The translations under genes and the position numbers were made by a program. Below the pieces are notes generated by a model. That model made no database searches, was not told the DNA's origin, and saw only the letters and a list, made by a program, of their open reading frames with translations. A stretch of 64,000 nt of DNA from Streptomyces sp. DG1A-41 (GTDB lineage Bacteria; Actinomycetota; Actinomycetes; Streptomycetales; Streptomycetaceae), in the NCBI RefSeq assembly GCF_037055355.1, contig NZ_CP146350.1, positions 4,487,001 through 4,551,000 of the forward strand, given 5' to 3'. This document shows, one piece after another, positions 41,491 to 51,000 of the stretch (position 1 is the stretch's first letter; each line of letters opens with the position of its first letter).

Positions 41491-41691
41491 TTGTCCACAG
41501 CGGGTGGCGGATCTTGTGCACACTGTGCGGGAACACACGTGCCCCCTGCCACTGACCTGCGTTTCCGCAGGTCAGGCAGGGTGCGAACGAGTTTTCGATT
41601 TCCGGTACTTCCGTCATACCGGCGTCAACGCTCAACGGGTTATCCACAGATCGTCGTTTCTTTTCCACCTGTGGAAAACGGCTGTGGATAA
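41491..41691. promoter_or_regulatory. DnaA-box cluster between rhomboid and crgA genes
   Basis: Three perfect strong boxes: TTGTCCACA at 41491-41499, TTATCCACA at 41640-41648, and its complement TGTGGATAA at 41683-41691. A weaker TGTGGAAAA lies near 41670. They lie in the spacer between convergent genes, about 21 kb from oriC. DnaA-box clusters outside oriC have been reported to influence replication initiation in Streptomyces; that role here is inference. Confidence 0.8.
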
Positions 41692-41738
41692 CTCAGTGAA
41701 CAGCCCTGGGCAGAGCTGCGTTCACCTGCCGGTGACCG

Positions 41739-41993
41739 CTACTTCCACTGGGTGGAGACACCGAAGCCGGCGGCGATGAAGCCGAAGCCCACCACGATGT
41801 TCCAGTTGCCCAGCGAGTCGATGGGCAGCGAGCCGTCGGTGACGTAGAAGACCACGATCCAGGCCAGGCCGATGAGGAACATGGCCAGCATGACGGGCGC
41901 GACCCAGGCACGGCTGTTCAGCTTGATGGCGGTCGTCTGCTTCGCAGGCGGCGGCGTGTAGTCGGCCTTCTTGCGGATACGTGACTTCGGCAC
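41739..41993 (-). CDS. crgA: Cell division protein CrgA
   Basis: CrgA is a small actinomycete membrane protein that interacts with FtsZ-ring and peptidoglycan-synthesis proteins and delays septation in aerial hyphae. The 84 residues start [16 protein letters not shown] and have two helices ([20 protein letters not shown] and [19 protein letters not shown]). The GTG at 41993 has AGGAGAG upstream; a longer frame extends to 42530 but is not coding. Confidence 0.95.
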   Translation of the reverse strand: MPKSRIRKKADYTPPPAKQTTAIKLNSRAWVAPVMLAMFLIGLAWIVVFYVTDGSLPIDSLGNWNIVVGFGFIAAGFGVSTQWK

Positions 41994-42132
41994 GAGGGTC
42001 TCTCCTGTCGATGCGCTGCGTGGCCGCGCAGGGAACTGAGTCGGTCTCGGGGCAGCGTAAGGGGACTCTGAGTGCTCCCCCGGGCGTCCGTTAGCGTAGT
42101 GCTTCCGTGGCGCCGAAGGAGATAAGGGTACG

Positions 42133-42915
42133 TTGAGCAATTCTGCCGACTCCCCCGGGACGGGATCCACCCCTGAGCGCGCGCGCCGTTTCCGGCCCGT
42201 GCGGATCCTCACGGCGGCCGTCTTCGCTCTCGCGGGACTCATTTTCTTCACCAGCTTCAACACTGCCAAGGGCACCAACATCCGCACGGACACCTCGCTG
42301 CTGAAGCTGTCCGACCTCATCCAGGAGCGCAGCAGGGAGAACGGCGAGCTGGACGAGACCAACGGGATCCTGCGCAAGGAGATAGAGGCGCTCGCCGAGC
42401 GCGACGACGGCAGCACCAAGGCGGAGGACGAGAAGCTCGCCGCCCTGGAGAAGCGCGCGGGCACGCAGAAGCTCAAGGGCGAGTCGCTCACGGTCACGCT
42501 CAACGACGCCCCGCCGGACGCCACCGCCAAGCTGCCCGGCTATCCCGAGCCGCAGCCCGACTACCTGGTCATCCACCAGCAGGACCTCCAGGCCGTGGTG
42601 AACGCGCTGTGGCAGGGCGGCGCCAAGGGCATCAAGGTCATGGACCAGCGGCTGATCTCCACCAGCGCGGTGCGCTGCGTGGGCAACACCCTGATCCTCC
42701 AGGGCCGCGTCTACTCACCGCCGTACAAGATCACGGCGGTCGGTGACCCGGGCAGGCTCCAGAAGGCGCTCGCGGCGTCCCCGGCGATCCAGAACTACAT
42801 GGTCTACGTCAACGTCTACGGGCTCGGCTGGAAAGTCGAGGAGAACGGGCCGGTGACTCTCCCCGGCTACTCGGGCACAGTGGATCTGCACTACGCGAAG
42901 CCCGTGGAGGAGTAG
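42133..42915 (+). CDS. DUF881 family membrane-anchored protein
   Basis: A 260-residue protein with one N-terminal transmembrane helix ([20 protein letters not shown]), a coiled-coil ([19 protein letters not shown]) and the DUF881 domain ([20 protein letters not shown]). The family is often found near division genes in Gram-positive bacteria and its role is not defined. The TTG start is supported by AAGGAGAT. It is the first gene of the rightward sortase cluster and divergent from crgA. Confidence 0.87.
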   Translation: MSNSADSPGTGSTPERARRFRPVRILTAAVFALAGLIFFTSFNTAKGTNIRTDTSLLKLSDLIQERSRENGELDETNGILRKEIEALAERDDGSTKAEDEKLAALEKRAGTQKLKGESLTVTLNDAPPDATAKLPGYPEPQPDYLVIHQQDLQAVVNALWQGGAKGIKVMDQRLISTSAVRCVGNTLILQGRVYSPPYKITAVGDPGRLQKALAASPAIQNYMVYVNVYGLGWKVEENGPVTLPGYSGTVDLHYAKPVEE

Positions 42916-42937
42916 AGCCTGGCCGGGGGAGCCGCCG

Positions 42938-43624
42938 GTGCGTGTGATCGTCAGGACCGTCAGCGAACTGTGCATCACCGTCGGCAGCGTGATCGTGCTG
43001 TTCGTCGTCTACGTGCTGTTCTGGACCGGCGTGAAGGCCGGCGCTGTCATGGACGACCAGGTCGAACTGCTCCAGGAGCAGTGGGCGAAGTCGAGCGCGC
43101 CCCCCGCGGAGGCAGGCTCCTCCCCCGCGAGCCCTCCGAAACCCGCGCCCTACGGCAACGGCAAGCCCTTCGCGATCATGTACATCCCGCGTCTTGGTTT
43201 CACGTGGAACAAGCCGGTGCTCGAAGGCACGGCGACCGGCACCCTGAAGAAGGGCCTCGGGCACTACGCGGAGAGCGCCCGGCTCGGTCAGAAGGGGAAC
43301 TTCGCGGTCGCCGGCCACCGCCGCACCCATGGCGACCCGTTCAAGGACTTCCCCCAGCTGAGACGGGGTGACGCCGTGGTGCTGACCGACGGCACGACCT
43401 GGTTCACGTATCGGATCGACAAAGGCCCGTACAAAACAGTGCCCTCCGACATCGAGGTGATCGACCCTGTCCCACGTACATCCGGGTACACGCGGCCGGG
43501 CCGTTATCTGACGCTGACCACGTGCGAACCGGAATGGGGGCACAGTCATCGGTTGATCGTCTGGGCCCACCTGGACTCCACCCAGCCTGTGGAGGCCGGG
43601 AAACCTGAGGCGTTGCGCCGCTAG
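42938..43624 (+). CDS. Class E sortase (first of three)
   Basis: Sortases cleave LAXTG-type signals and attach proteins to peptidoglycan. In the 228-residue protein an N-terminal signal anchor precedes the sortase fold. The catalytic His is in VAGHRRTHGDP, Cys in LTLTTCEPEWG, and Arg in HRLIVWAHL. GTG start with GGGGGAG upstream. A parS-like sequence occurs within the gene. It lies 22 bases after the DUF881 gene. Confidence 0.92.
   Translation: MRVIVRTVSELCITVGSVIVLFVVYVLFWTGVKAGAVMDDQVELLQEQWAKSSAPPAEAGSSPASPPKPAPYGNGKPFAIMYIPRLGFTWNKPVLEGTATGTLKKGLGHYAESARLGQKGNFAVAGHRRTHGDPFKDFPQLRRGDAVVLTDGTTWFTYRIDKGPYKTVPSDIEVIDPVPRTSGYTRPGRYLTLTTCEPEWGHSHRLIVWAHLDSTQPVEAGKPEALRR
43197..43210. promoter_or_regulatory. 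parS-like sequence (one mismatch)
   Basis: GTTTCACGTGGAAC differs from the palindrome at one position. It lies in the coding region of a sortase, read as FTWNK in the gene frame. ParB binding would be weak. Confidence 0.45.
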
Positions 43625-43677
43625 TCTGGTGGCTGTACGGCGTGGGTCTGGTGCCGTGGTACTACGGAAGGGACGGC

Positions 43678-43839
43678 ATGTACGGCTGGATCTGGCGGCA
43701 TCTGCCGGGGAGCACGTGGGTGAAGGCGCTGATCTCACTCGCCCTGGTCGTGGCCGTGGTCTACGTCCTCTTCCAGTACGTCTTCCCGTGGGCGGAACCG
43801 CTGCTGCCCTTCAACGATGTGACGGTGGACAACCAGTGA
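43678..43839 (+). CDS. Small membrane protein of the sortase cluster
   Basis: A 53-residue protein, MYGWIWRHLPGSTWVKALIS then a helix VVAVVYVLFQYVFPW and a polar tail ending TVDNQ. The ATG has GGAAGGGA upstream. Its stop overlaps the start of the amidotransferase gene by GTGA. Conserved in this location; function unknown. Confidence 0.8.
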   Translation: MYGWIWRHLPGSTWVKALISLALVVAVVYVLFQYVFPWAEPLLPFNDVTVDNQ

Positions 43840-44474
43840 GCGCGCGCATTCTCGTCGTCGACAACTACGACAGCTTCGTCTTCAACCTGGTCCAGTACCT
43901 GTACCAGCTGGGCGCCGAGTGCGAGGTCCTGCGCAACGACGAGGTGTCGACGGCGCACGCCCAGGACGGCTTCGACGGGGTCCTGCTCTCCCCGGGCCCG
44001 GGCACCCCGGAGGAGGCCGGCGTCTGTGTCGACATGGTCCGGCACTGCGCCGCGACGGGCGTCCCGGTCTTCGGCGTGTGCCTCGGCATGCAGTCGATGC
44101 AGGTGGCGTACGGCGGGGTCGTGGACCGCGCGCCCGAGCTGCTGCACGGCAAGACCTCGCTGGTCGAGCACGAGGGCAGGGGCGTCTTCGCGGGCCTGCC
44201 CTCGCCCTTCACGGCGACGCGCTACCACTCGCTGGCCGCCGAGCCCGCGACGGTCCCGGCCGAGCTGGAGGTCACGGCCCGGACGCACGACGGCATCGTC
44301 ATGGGCCTGAGGCACCGCGAACTTCCGGTGGAGGGCGTGCAGTTCCATCCCGAGTCGGTGCTGACCGAGCACGGGCACCGGATGCTGGCCAGCTGGCTGG
44401 TGGAGTGCGGCGACCAGGGTGCGGTGGCGAGGTCGGCCGGGCTCGCCCCGGTGGTGGGCAGGGCCACGGCGTGA
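43836..44474 (+). CDS. Aminodeoxychorismate/anthranilate synthase glutamine amidotransferase subunit
   Basis: This class I glutamine amidotransferase supplies ammonia for p-aminobenzoate or anthranilate synthesis. The 212 residues start MSARILVVDNYDSFVFNLVQ. The catalytic triad is Cys in VFGVCLGMQSMQ, with His and Glu in VQFHPESVLTEHG. The oxyanion motif LLSPGPGTPEEAG is present. The synthase partner is not in the window, so PabA versus TrpG cannot be resolved. It is coupled at both ends (GTGA overlaps) to flanking genes of unrelated function. Confidence 0.92.
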   Translation: MSARILVVDNYDSFVFNLVQYLYQLGAECEVLRNDEVSTAHAQDGFDGVLLSPGPGTPEEAGVCVDMVRHCAATGVPVFGVCLGMQSMQVAYGGVVDRAPELLHGKTSLVEHEGRGVFAGLPSPFTATRYHSLAAEPATVPAELEVTARTHDGIVMGLRHRELPVEGVQFHPESVLTEHGHRMLASWLVECGDQGAVARSAGLAPVVGRATA

Positions 44475-45634
44475 CGGCGCTGCGCCCCGAGCGCGAGTCC
44501 GACACCTCGTACGGGCAGCAGTCGTACGGGGCGCCGGGTGCGTTCGAGGAGTGGTCGGGCGGAGGGGCGTACGGTGCTTCTCCGCGGCCGGAACCGCAGC
44601 CGCAGTCACAGCCGTACATGTCAGGGCCGGAGCCGCAGCCGTACGCGTCCGAGCCGGAGCCGTACCCGGCGTCGTACGAGCCCGTCCCGGAGGAGCCGTA
44701 CCGGCCCGTCGTCGACGAGGAGACGGTGGCGCTGCGGATCCCGGATCCGCCGCCCGCGGCCGGTGCCCCCGTATCCGGTTCTGCGGGCTCTTACGCCGCC
44801 CGGCACGACGGACCCGCCCACGGCGGCCGTGCGGCCCGCAGAAAGGCCGCCAAGCGCCGTCACGGGCGCCATGGCGGCGCATCGGAGCCCCGCTCGGCCC
44901 AGGAGGGGCGGCTGGCGCCGCTGTCGCGGGTCGAGGCGCGGCGGCAGGCGCGGGCGCGCAAGCCGGGTGCGGCGGTGGTGGCCAGCCGGGCGATAGGTGA
45001 GGTGTTCATCACGACCGGCGTGCTGATGCTGCTGTTCGTCACCTACCAGCTGTGGTGGACGAACGTCCGGGCGCACGCGCAGGCAGGCAAGGAGGCCAGC
45101 AGCCTCCAGGACGACTGGGCGAACGGCAAACGCGCCCCGGGGGCCTTCGAGCCGGGGCAGGGCTTCGCCATCCTGCACATCCCGAAGCTGGACGTGGTGG
45201 TGCCGATCGCCGAGGGCACCAGCAACAAGGGTGTGCTCGACCGGGGCATGGTCGGCCACTACGCCGAGGGCGCGCTGAAGACCGCGATGCCCAGTGACAA
45301 GACGGGGAACTTCGGGCTCGCGGGCCACCGCAACACGCACGGAGAACCGTTCCGCTACATCAACAAGCTCACTCCGGGCGATCCGATCGTCGTGGAGACG
45401 CAGGACGAGTACTACGTCTACAAGATGGCGTCGATCCTGCCGGTCACCTCGCCCAGCAACACGAGCGTCCTGGATCCCGTCCCCGCGGGGTCGGGATTCA
45501 CCGAGCCCGGCCGCTACATCACGCTGACCACGTGCACGCCGGAGTTCACCAGCAAGTACCGGATGATCGTCTGGGGCAAGATGGTCGAGGAACGGCCGCG
45601 CAGCAAGGGCAAGCCGGATGCGCTCGTCAGTTAA
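44471..45634 (+). CDS. Class E sortase with long disordered N-terminus (second of three)
   Basis: The 387-residue protein has about 170 residues of Pro/Gln/Glu/Tyr-rich cytoplasmic sequence and a Lys/Arg-rich segment (RAARRKAAKRRHGRHGG). A transmembrane helix (VFITTGVLMLLFVTYQLWW) and the sortase domain follow. Catalytic residues: His in LAGHRNTHGEP, Cys in ITLTTCTPEFT, Arg in KYRMIVWGK. The start is a GTG overlapping the preceding stop. Likely a housekeeping sortase required for display of chaplins and other LAXTG proteins, by analogy with SrtE of S. coelicolor. Confidence 0.92.
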   Translation: MTALRPERESDTSYGQQSYGAPGAFEEWSGGGAYGASPRPEPQPQSQPYMSGPEPQPYASEPEPYPASYEPVPEEPYRPVVDEETVALRIPDPPPAAGAPVSGSAGSYAARHDGPAHGGRAARRKAAKRRHGRHGGASEPRSAQEGRLAPLSRVEARRQARARKPGAAVVASRAIGEVFITTGVLMLLFVTYQLWWTNVRAHAQAGKEASSLQDDWANGKRAPGAFEPGQGFAILHIPKLDVVVPIAEGTSNKGVLDRGMVGHYAEGALKTAMPSDKTGNFGLAGHRNTHGEPFRYINKLTPGDPIVVETQDEYYVYKMASILPVTSPSNTSVLDPVPAGSGFTEPGRYITLTTCTPEFTSKYRMIVWGKMVEERPRSKGKPDALVS

Positions 45635-45647
45635 GGGCAGATGACCA

Positions 45648-46403
45648 GTGGCAGCGACCACCGACACGGAGCACGAAGAGCACACCGGCGCGGCGGCGTC
45701 CCGGCCGTCCGCGGCCCGGCGCCGTCCCGGCCCGATCGCCATGGCGGTGAGCGTCGTCGGGGAACTCCTCATCACCGCGGGCCTGGTCCTGGGCCTGTTC
45801 GTCGCCTACTCGCTCTGGTGGACGAACGTGATCGCCGACCAGGCGGCCGGGAAGCAGGCGGACAAAATCCGTGACGACTGGGCTCACGGCCGGGGCGGCC
45901 CCGGTGCGCTGGACACCAAGGACGGCATCGGGTTCCTGCATGTGCCGGCGATGAAGAACGGCGAGGTCCTGGTCGAGAAGGGCACGTCGAACAAGATCCT
46001 CAACGACGGTGTCGCCGGGTACTACACCGATCCCGTCAAGTCGGCCCTGCCGATGTCGGGCAAGACCGGCAACTTCTCGCTCGCCGCCCACCGGGACGGT
46101 CACGGCGCCAAGTTCCACAACATCGACAAGATCAAGAAGGGCGATCCGATCGTCTTCGAAACGAAGGACAAGTGGTACGTCTACAAGGCGTACGCCATCC
46201 TTCCCGAGACCTCGAAGTACAACGTCAAGGTCCTCTCGGCGGTCCCCGAGGAGTCCGGCAAGAAGAAGCCCGGGCACTACATCACCCTGACGACCTGCAC
46301 GCCGGTGTACACGAGCACCTACCGCTACATCGTGTGGGGCGAACTGGAGCGGGTCGAGAAGGTGAACGCGGACCGGACACCGCCGAAGGAACTGCGCTCC
46401 TAG
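45648..46403 (+). CDS. Class E sortase (third of three)
   Basis: A 251-residue protein with a short cytoplasmic N-terminus, a signal anchor (LLITAGLVLGLFVAYSLWW) and the sortase domain. The His is in LAAHRDGHGAK, the Cys in ITLTTCTPVYT and the Arg in TYRYIVWGE. It is closely related in layout to the preceding sortase, suggesting tandem duplication. GTG start with AAGGGCAG upstream; 13 bases after the second sortase. Confidence 0.92.
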   Translation: MAATTDTEHEEHTGAAASRPSAARRRPGPIAMAVSVVGELLITAGLVLGLFVAYSLWWTNVIADQAAGKQADKIRDDWAHGRGGPGALDTKDGIGFLHVPAMKNGEVLVEKGTSNKILNDGVAGYYTDPVKSALPMSGKTGNFSLAAHRDGHGAKFHNIDKIKKGDPIVFETKDKWYVYKAYAILPETSKYNVKVLSAVPEESGKKKPGHYITLTTCTPVYTSTYRYIVWGELERVEKVNADRTPPKELRS

Positions 46404-46438
46404 CGCAGTGCCTTGAGCCGCTCGGGACGGACGCGCGG

Positions 46439-46606
46439 TCAGTTCGTGGTCGGGCAGCCGCCGTAGCCCACCGAGCTCATCGCGGCCGTGGCCGTGGCCG
46501 TGGCCGCGACCGGCTGGCCGTCGAGGCAGGCCTCGATGTCGCGGTGGACGATGCCGTTGCGGTGGGCGTACTCCAGGCGCTGGAGGGTGCCGATGAGTAT
46601 TTCCAT
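46439..46606 (-). pseudogene. Chimeric, internally deleted fragment of pknB
   Basis: The stretch 46456-46618 matches two separate parts of pknB: 48468-48540, and from 48943 to about 49018. They are joined at GATGTCG, which occurs at both parental breakpoints. The missing 402 bases are a multiple of three, and a 12-base expansion of GTGGCC units is also in phase. A 55-codon frame in the pknB phase therefore remains open: MEILIGTLQRLEYAHRNG, then HRDIEACLDGQPVAATATA. A few substitutions show it is not a recent assembly artefact. It lacks most kinase motifs and should be inactive. Confidence 0.85.
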
Positions 46607-46652
46607 GGACCGCTCCGCCGAAGGAAATGCGGTGAGGTGAAGAAAAGCTGGA

Positions 46653-46678
46653 GGGCCCGTCGACAGAGCGACGGGCCC
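46653..46678 (-). terminator. Terminator downstream of the SapA-like gene
   Basis: GGGCCCGTCG (46653-46662) pairs with CGACGGGCCC (46669-46678) around a 6-base loop, 20 bases past the stop. Confidence 0.8.
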
Positions 46679-46697
46679 GTAAAAGCCCAGGACTTGG

Positions 46698-47117
46698 TCA
46701 GCCGCAGTTGGTCGCCTTGCGCTCGGCCACGCCGTATCCCTCGATGGCGCCGGTCCAGTCCATGCATGAACCCTTGCCGTACACGTACACCGGCCCGGCG
46801 TAGTGCTGGTACTTGCCCAGGTCGCTCTTCCAGCTGTAGATATCGCCGTTCCTGCCCAGGCCGGCGCTGACGATGCCGGGAGTCGAGTCCGGCGTGTCCC
46901 GAATGGTCACCACGCAGTTGTAGCCATTCGATGAGTTGTAGGTCAGGAAGATGGTTCCGCCATTTCCGATACGAGCGGAATTAGTGACGCTGTAGCCGGA
47001 CCCGCAAGCGCCGTTGTAGCTGGCCGCTGCCGATGCGGAAGGTGCGGCAATGACACCGAGCCCGATCATTGTCGCAGCACTGGCGACAATTGTGGCAATT
47101 CTCCGGTATTTTCTCAC
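46698..47117 (-). CDS. Secreted spore-associated protein A (SapA)-like
   Basis: A 139-residue precursor. Signal peptide RRIATIVASAATMIGLGVIA ending APSASAA; mature part ASYNGACGSGYSVTNSARIG, then GTIFLTYNSSNGYNCVVTIR and YAGPVYVYGKGSCMDWTGAI, with four Cys likely in two disulfides. The pattern matches the SapA family found on Streptomyces spores. The GTG at 47117 gives a proper signal peptide. Its upstream DNA is clearly richer in A+T than the surroundings, hinting at acquisition. Confidence 0.8.
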   Translation of the reverse strand: MRKYRRIATIVASAATMIGLGVIAAPSASAAASYNGACGSGYSVTNSARIGNGGTIFLTYNSSNGYNCVVTIRDTPDSTPGIVSAGLGRNGDIYSWKSDLGKYQHYAGPVYVYGKGSCMDWTGAIEGYGVAERKATNCG

Positions 47118-47275
47118 GGGATCAGGGTAGTGGCGGCTGTGTGTCGAGAACAAGTGAATTTTGGGGAGGAGGTTGAGTGTGGAACCTGAATAAGGAACCT
47201 GATTGTAAAAATCTGGCATATCCAAAAAGATTAGGGTGCAATGGCCTTTGGGGTGAAAGGTGCACGTTTACGACG

Positions 47276-47309
47276 GAGCCCCGGCATCCTCATCCGGATG
47301 CCGGGGCTC
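47276..47309 (-). terminator. pknB terminator
   Basis: A perfect 14 bp inverted repeat (47276-47289 with 47296-47309) with a 6-base loop, 19 bases past the pknB stop. Confidence 0.88.
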
Positions 47310-47328
47310 GTATCGGTGCGAAGGGGTG

Positions 47329-49353
<2,025 letters not shown>

Positions 49354-49521
49354 AGCTACCTACCAGCCCTCTCCGTCGGTCCCGACCGGAAGTTTGTACG
49401 GTCGGAGGCTGCCATCCGGGCCTACCGTACCCGGCTCGCTTTGTGTGACCTGGCCAAGCCCGTCAGCCGATACAGGACCGGTATCGCAACGTGCACCGTT
49501 GTGAAGCAGACGTGAGCGGGG

Positions 49522-51000
49522 TCACTGCTTGCTCTTGATGACCGCCTCCATCACGTTCCTCGCGATCGGCGCCGCGAGGCCGCCTCCGGAGATGTCGTCA
49601 CGGACGGCGTTGTCGTCCTCGATCACGACCGCCACCGCGACCGGCGAGCTGCCGTCGCTGTCCTTGGCGTACGAGATGAACCACGCGTAGGGATTCTCGC
49701 TGTTGTCGACACCGTGCTGGGCGGTACCGGTCTTGCCGCCCACCTTGACGCCGGGGATCTTGGCGTTCGAGCCCGTGCCCTTGTCGACGACCGTCTCCAT
49801 CATCGACTGGAGGATCTGGGCGTTCTCCGAGGACAGCGGCTGGCTGAGCTCCTCCGGCTCGGTCTGCTCCAGGGTGTCGAGGTTCGGCGCCTGCAGCTTG
49901 TCCACCATGTAGGGCTTCATCAGCTTGCCGTCGTTGGCGACGGCCGAGGCGACCATGGCCATCTGGAGCGGGGTCGCGGCGGTGTTGAACTGGCCGATGG
50001 ACGACAGCGCGGTCTGCGACGGGTTCATGTCGTCGGAGAACACCGAGGCGTTGGTACGGACCGGTGTGAACTGCTCCTCGGTGAAGCCGAACTTCTTGGC
50101 CTCGGCCAGCATCTTCTCGTTGCCGAGGTCGGAGCCGATCTTGCCGAAGACGGTGTTGCAGGAGTACTGGAGCGCCACTCGCAGGGTCGCGTCCTTGCAG
50201 GGGATGTTCCCCTCGTTCTTCAGCTCGGTCGTGGTGCCCGGCATGGTCCACGGCAGCGGCGTCTTCGTCTTCTGGTCCGCCTCCGTGTACAGCCCGTTCT
50301 CCAGCGCCGCGGCCGCGGTGACCACCTTGAAGGTGGAACCGGGGGGATACACCTCGCGCAGCGCCCGGTTGAGCATCGGGTCGTCGGGGTTGTTCTTCTT
50401 CTGAAACTTCTGCCAGGCCTCGGTGTCCGTCGTCGTGGAGTTGCCGGCGAAGGACGAGGGGTCGTACGACGGGTAGGAGGCCAGCGCCAGGATCTTGCCC
50501 GTCGACGGGTCGATCGCGGCGACGGCACCCTTGCCGCCCTGCTTCTTCAGACCGTCGTACGCGGCCTTCTGCGCGGCGGAGTTCAGGGTCGTGACGACGT
50601 TGCCGCCCTGCTGCTTCTTGCCGGTGAGCATGTCGAGGGTGTTGCGGAAGAAGAGCCGGTCGTCGTTGCCGGTGAGGATGCCGTCCTCGATGGACTCCAG
50701 CTGGGTGGCGCCGAAGGCCTGCGAGGCGTAGCCGGTGACCGGCGCCCACATCGGGCCGTCCTTGTAGGTGCGCTTGAACTTGAAGTCGCTGCCCGACGTC
50801 TCGGCGGAACCGGTGATCGGCTTGCCGTCGACGATGATGTCGCCGCGCGGGGAGGCGTAGCGCTCGATGATGACGCGGCGGTTGTTCTTGTCGGTCCTGA
50901 GCTCGTCGGCCTTGACGTACTGGATCCAGTTGTCGCGGATGAGCAGTGCCAGGACGAGCAGACCGCAGAAGACCGCGATCCGGCGCAGGGGCTTGTTCAC
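49522..51000 (-). CDS. pbpA: Penicillin-binding protein PbpA (class B transpeptidase)
   Basis: This enzyme cross-links peptidoglycan outside the membrane. The 492 residues from GTG at 51000 have an N-terminal anchor (RIAVFCGLLVLALLIRDNWI). The active-site motifs are STFK in PPGSTFKVVTAAA, SCN in YSCNTVFGKIG, and KTG in VGGKTGTAQHG. The start overlaps the rodA stop by GTGA, so the two are coupled. A longer upstream frame inside rodA is a shadow. Confidence 0.95.
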   Translation of the reverse strand: MNKPLRRIAVFCGLLVLALLIRDNWIQYVKADELRTDKNNRRVIIERYASPRGDIIVDGKPITGSAETSGSDFKFKRTYKDGPMWAPVTGYASQAFGATQLESIEDGILTGNDDRLFFRNTLDMLTGKKQQGGNVVTTLNSAAQKAAYDGLKKQGGKGAVAAIDPSTGKILALASYPSYDPSSFAGNSTTTDTEAWQKFQKKNNPDDPMLNRALREVYPPGSTFKVVTAAAALENGLYTEADQKTKTPLPWTMPGTTTELKNEGNIPCKDATLRVALQYSCNTVFGKIGSDLGNEKMLAEAKKFGFTEEQFTPVRTNASVFSDDMNPSQTALSSIGQFNTAATPLQMAMVASAVANDGKLMKPYMVDKLQAPNLDTLEQTEPEELSQPLSSENAQILQSMMETVVDKGTGSNAKIPGVKVGGKTGTAQHGVDNSENPYAWFISYAKDSDGSSPVAVAVVIEDDNAVRDDISGGGLAAPIARNVMEAVIKSKQ

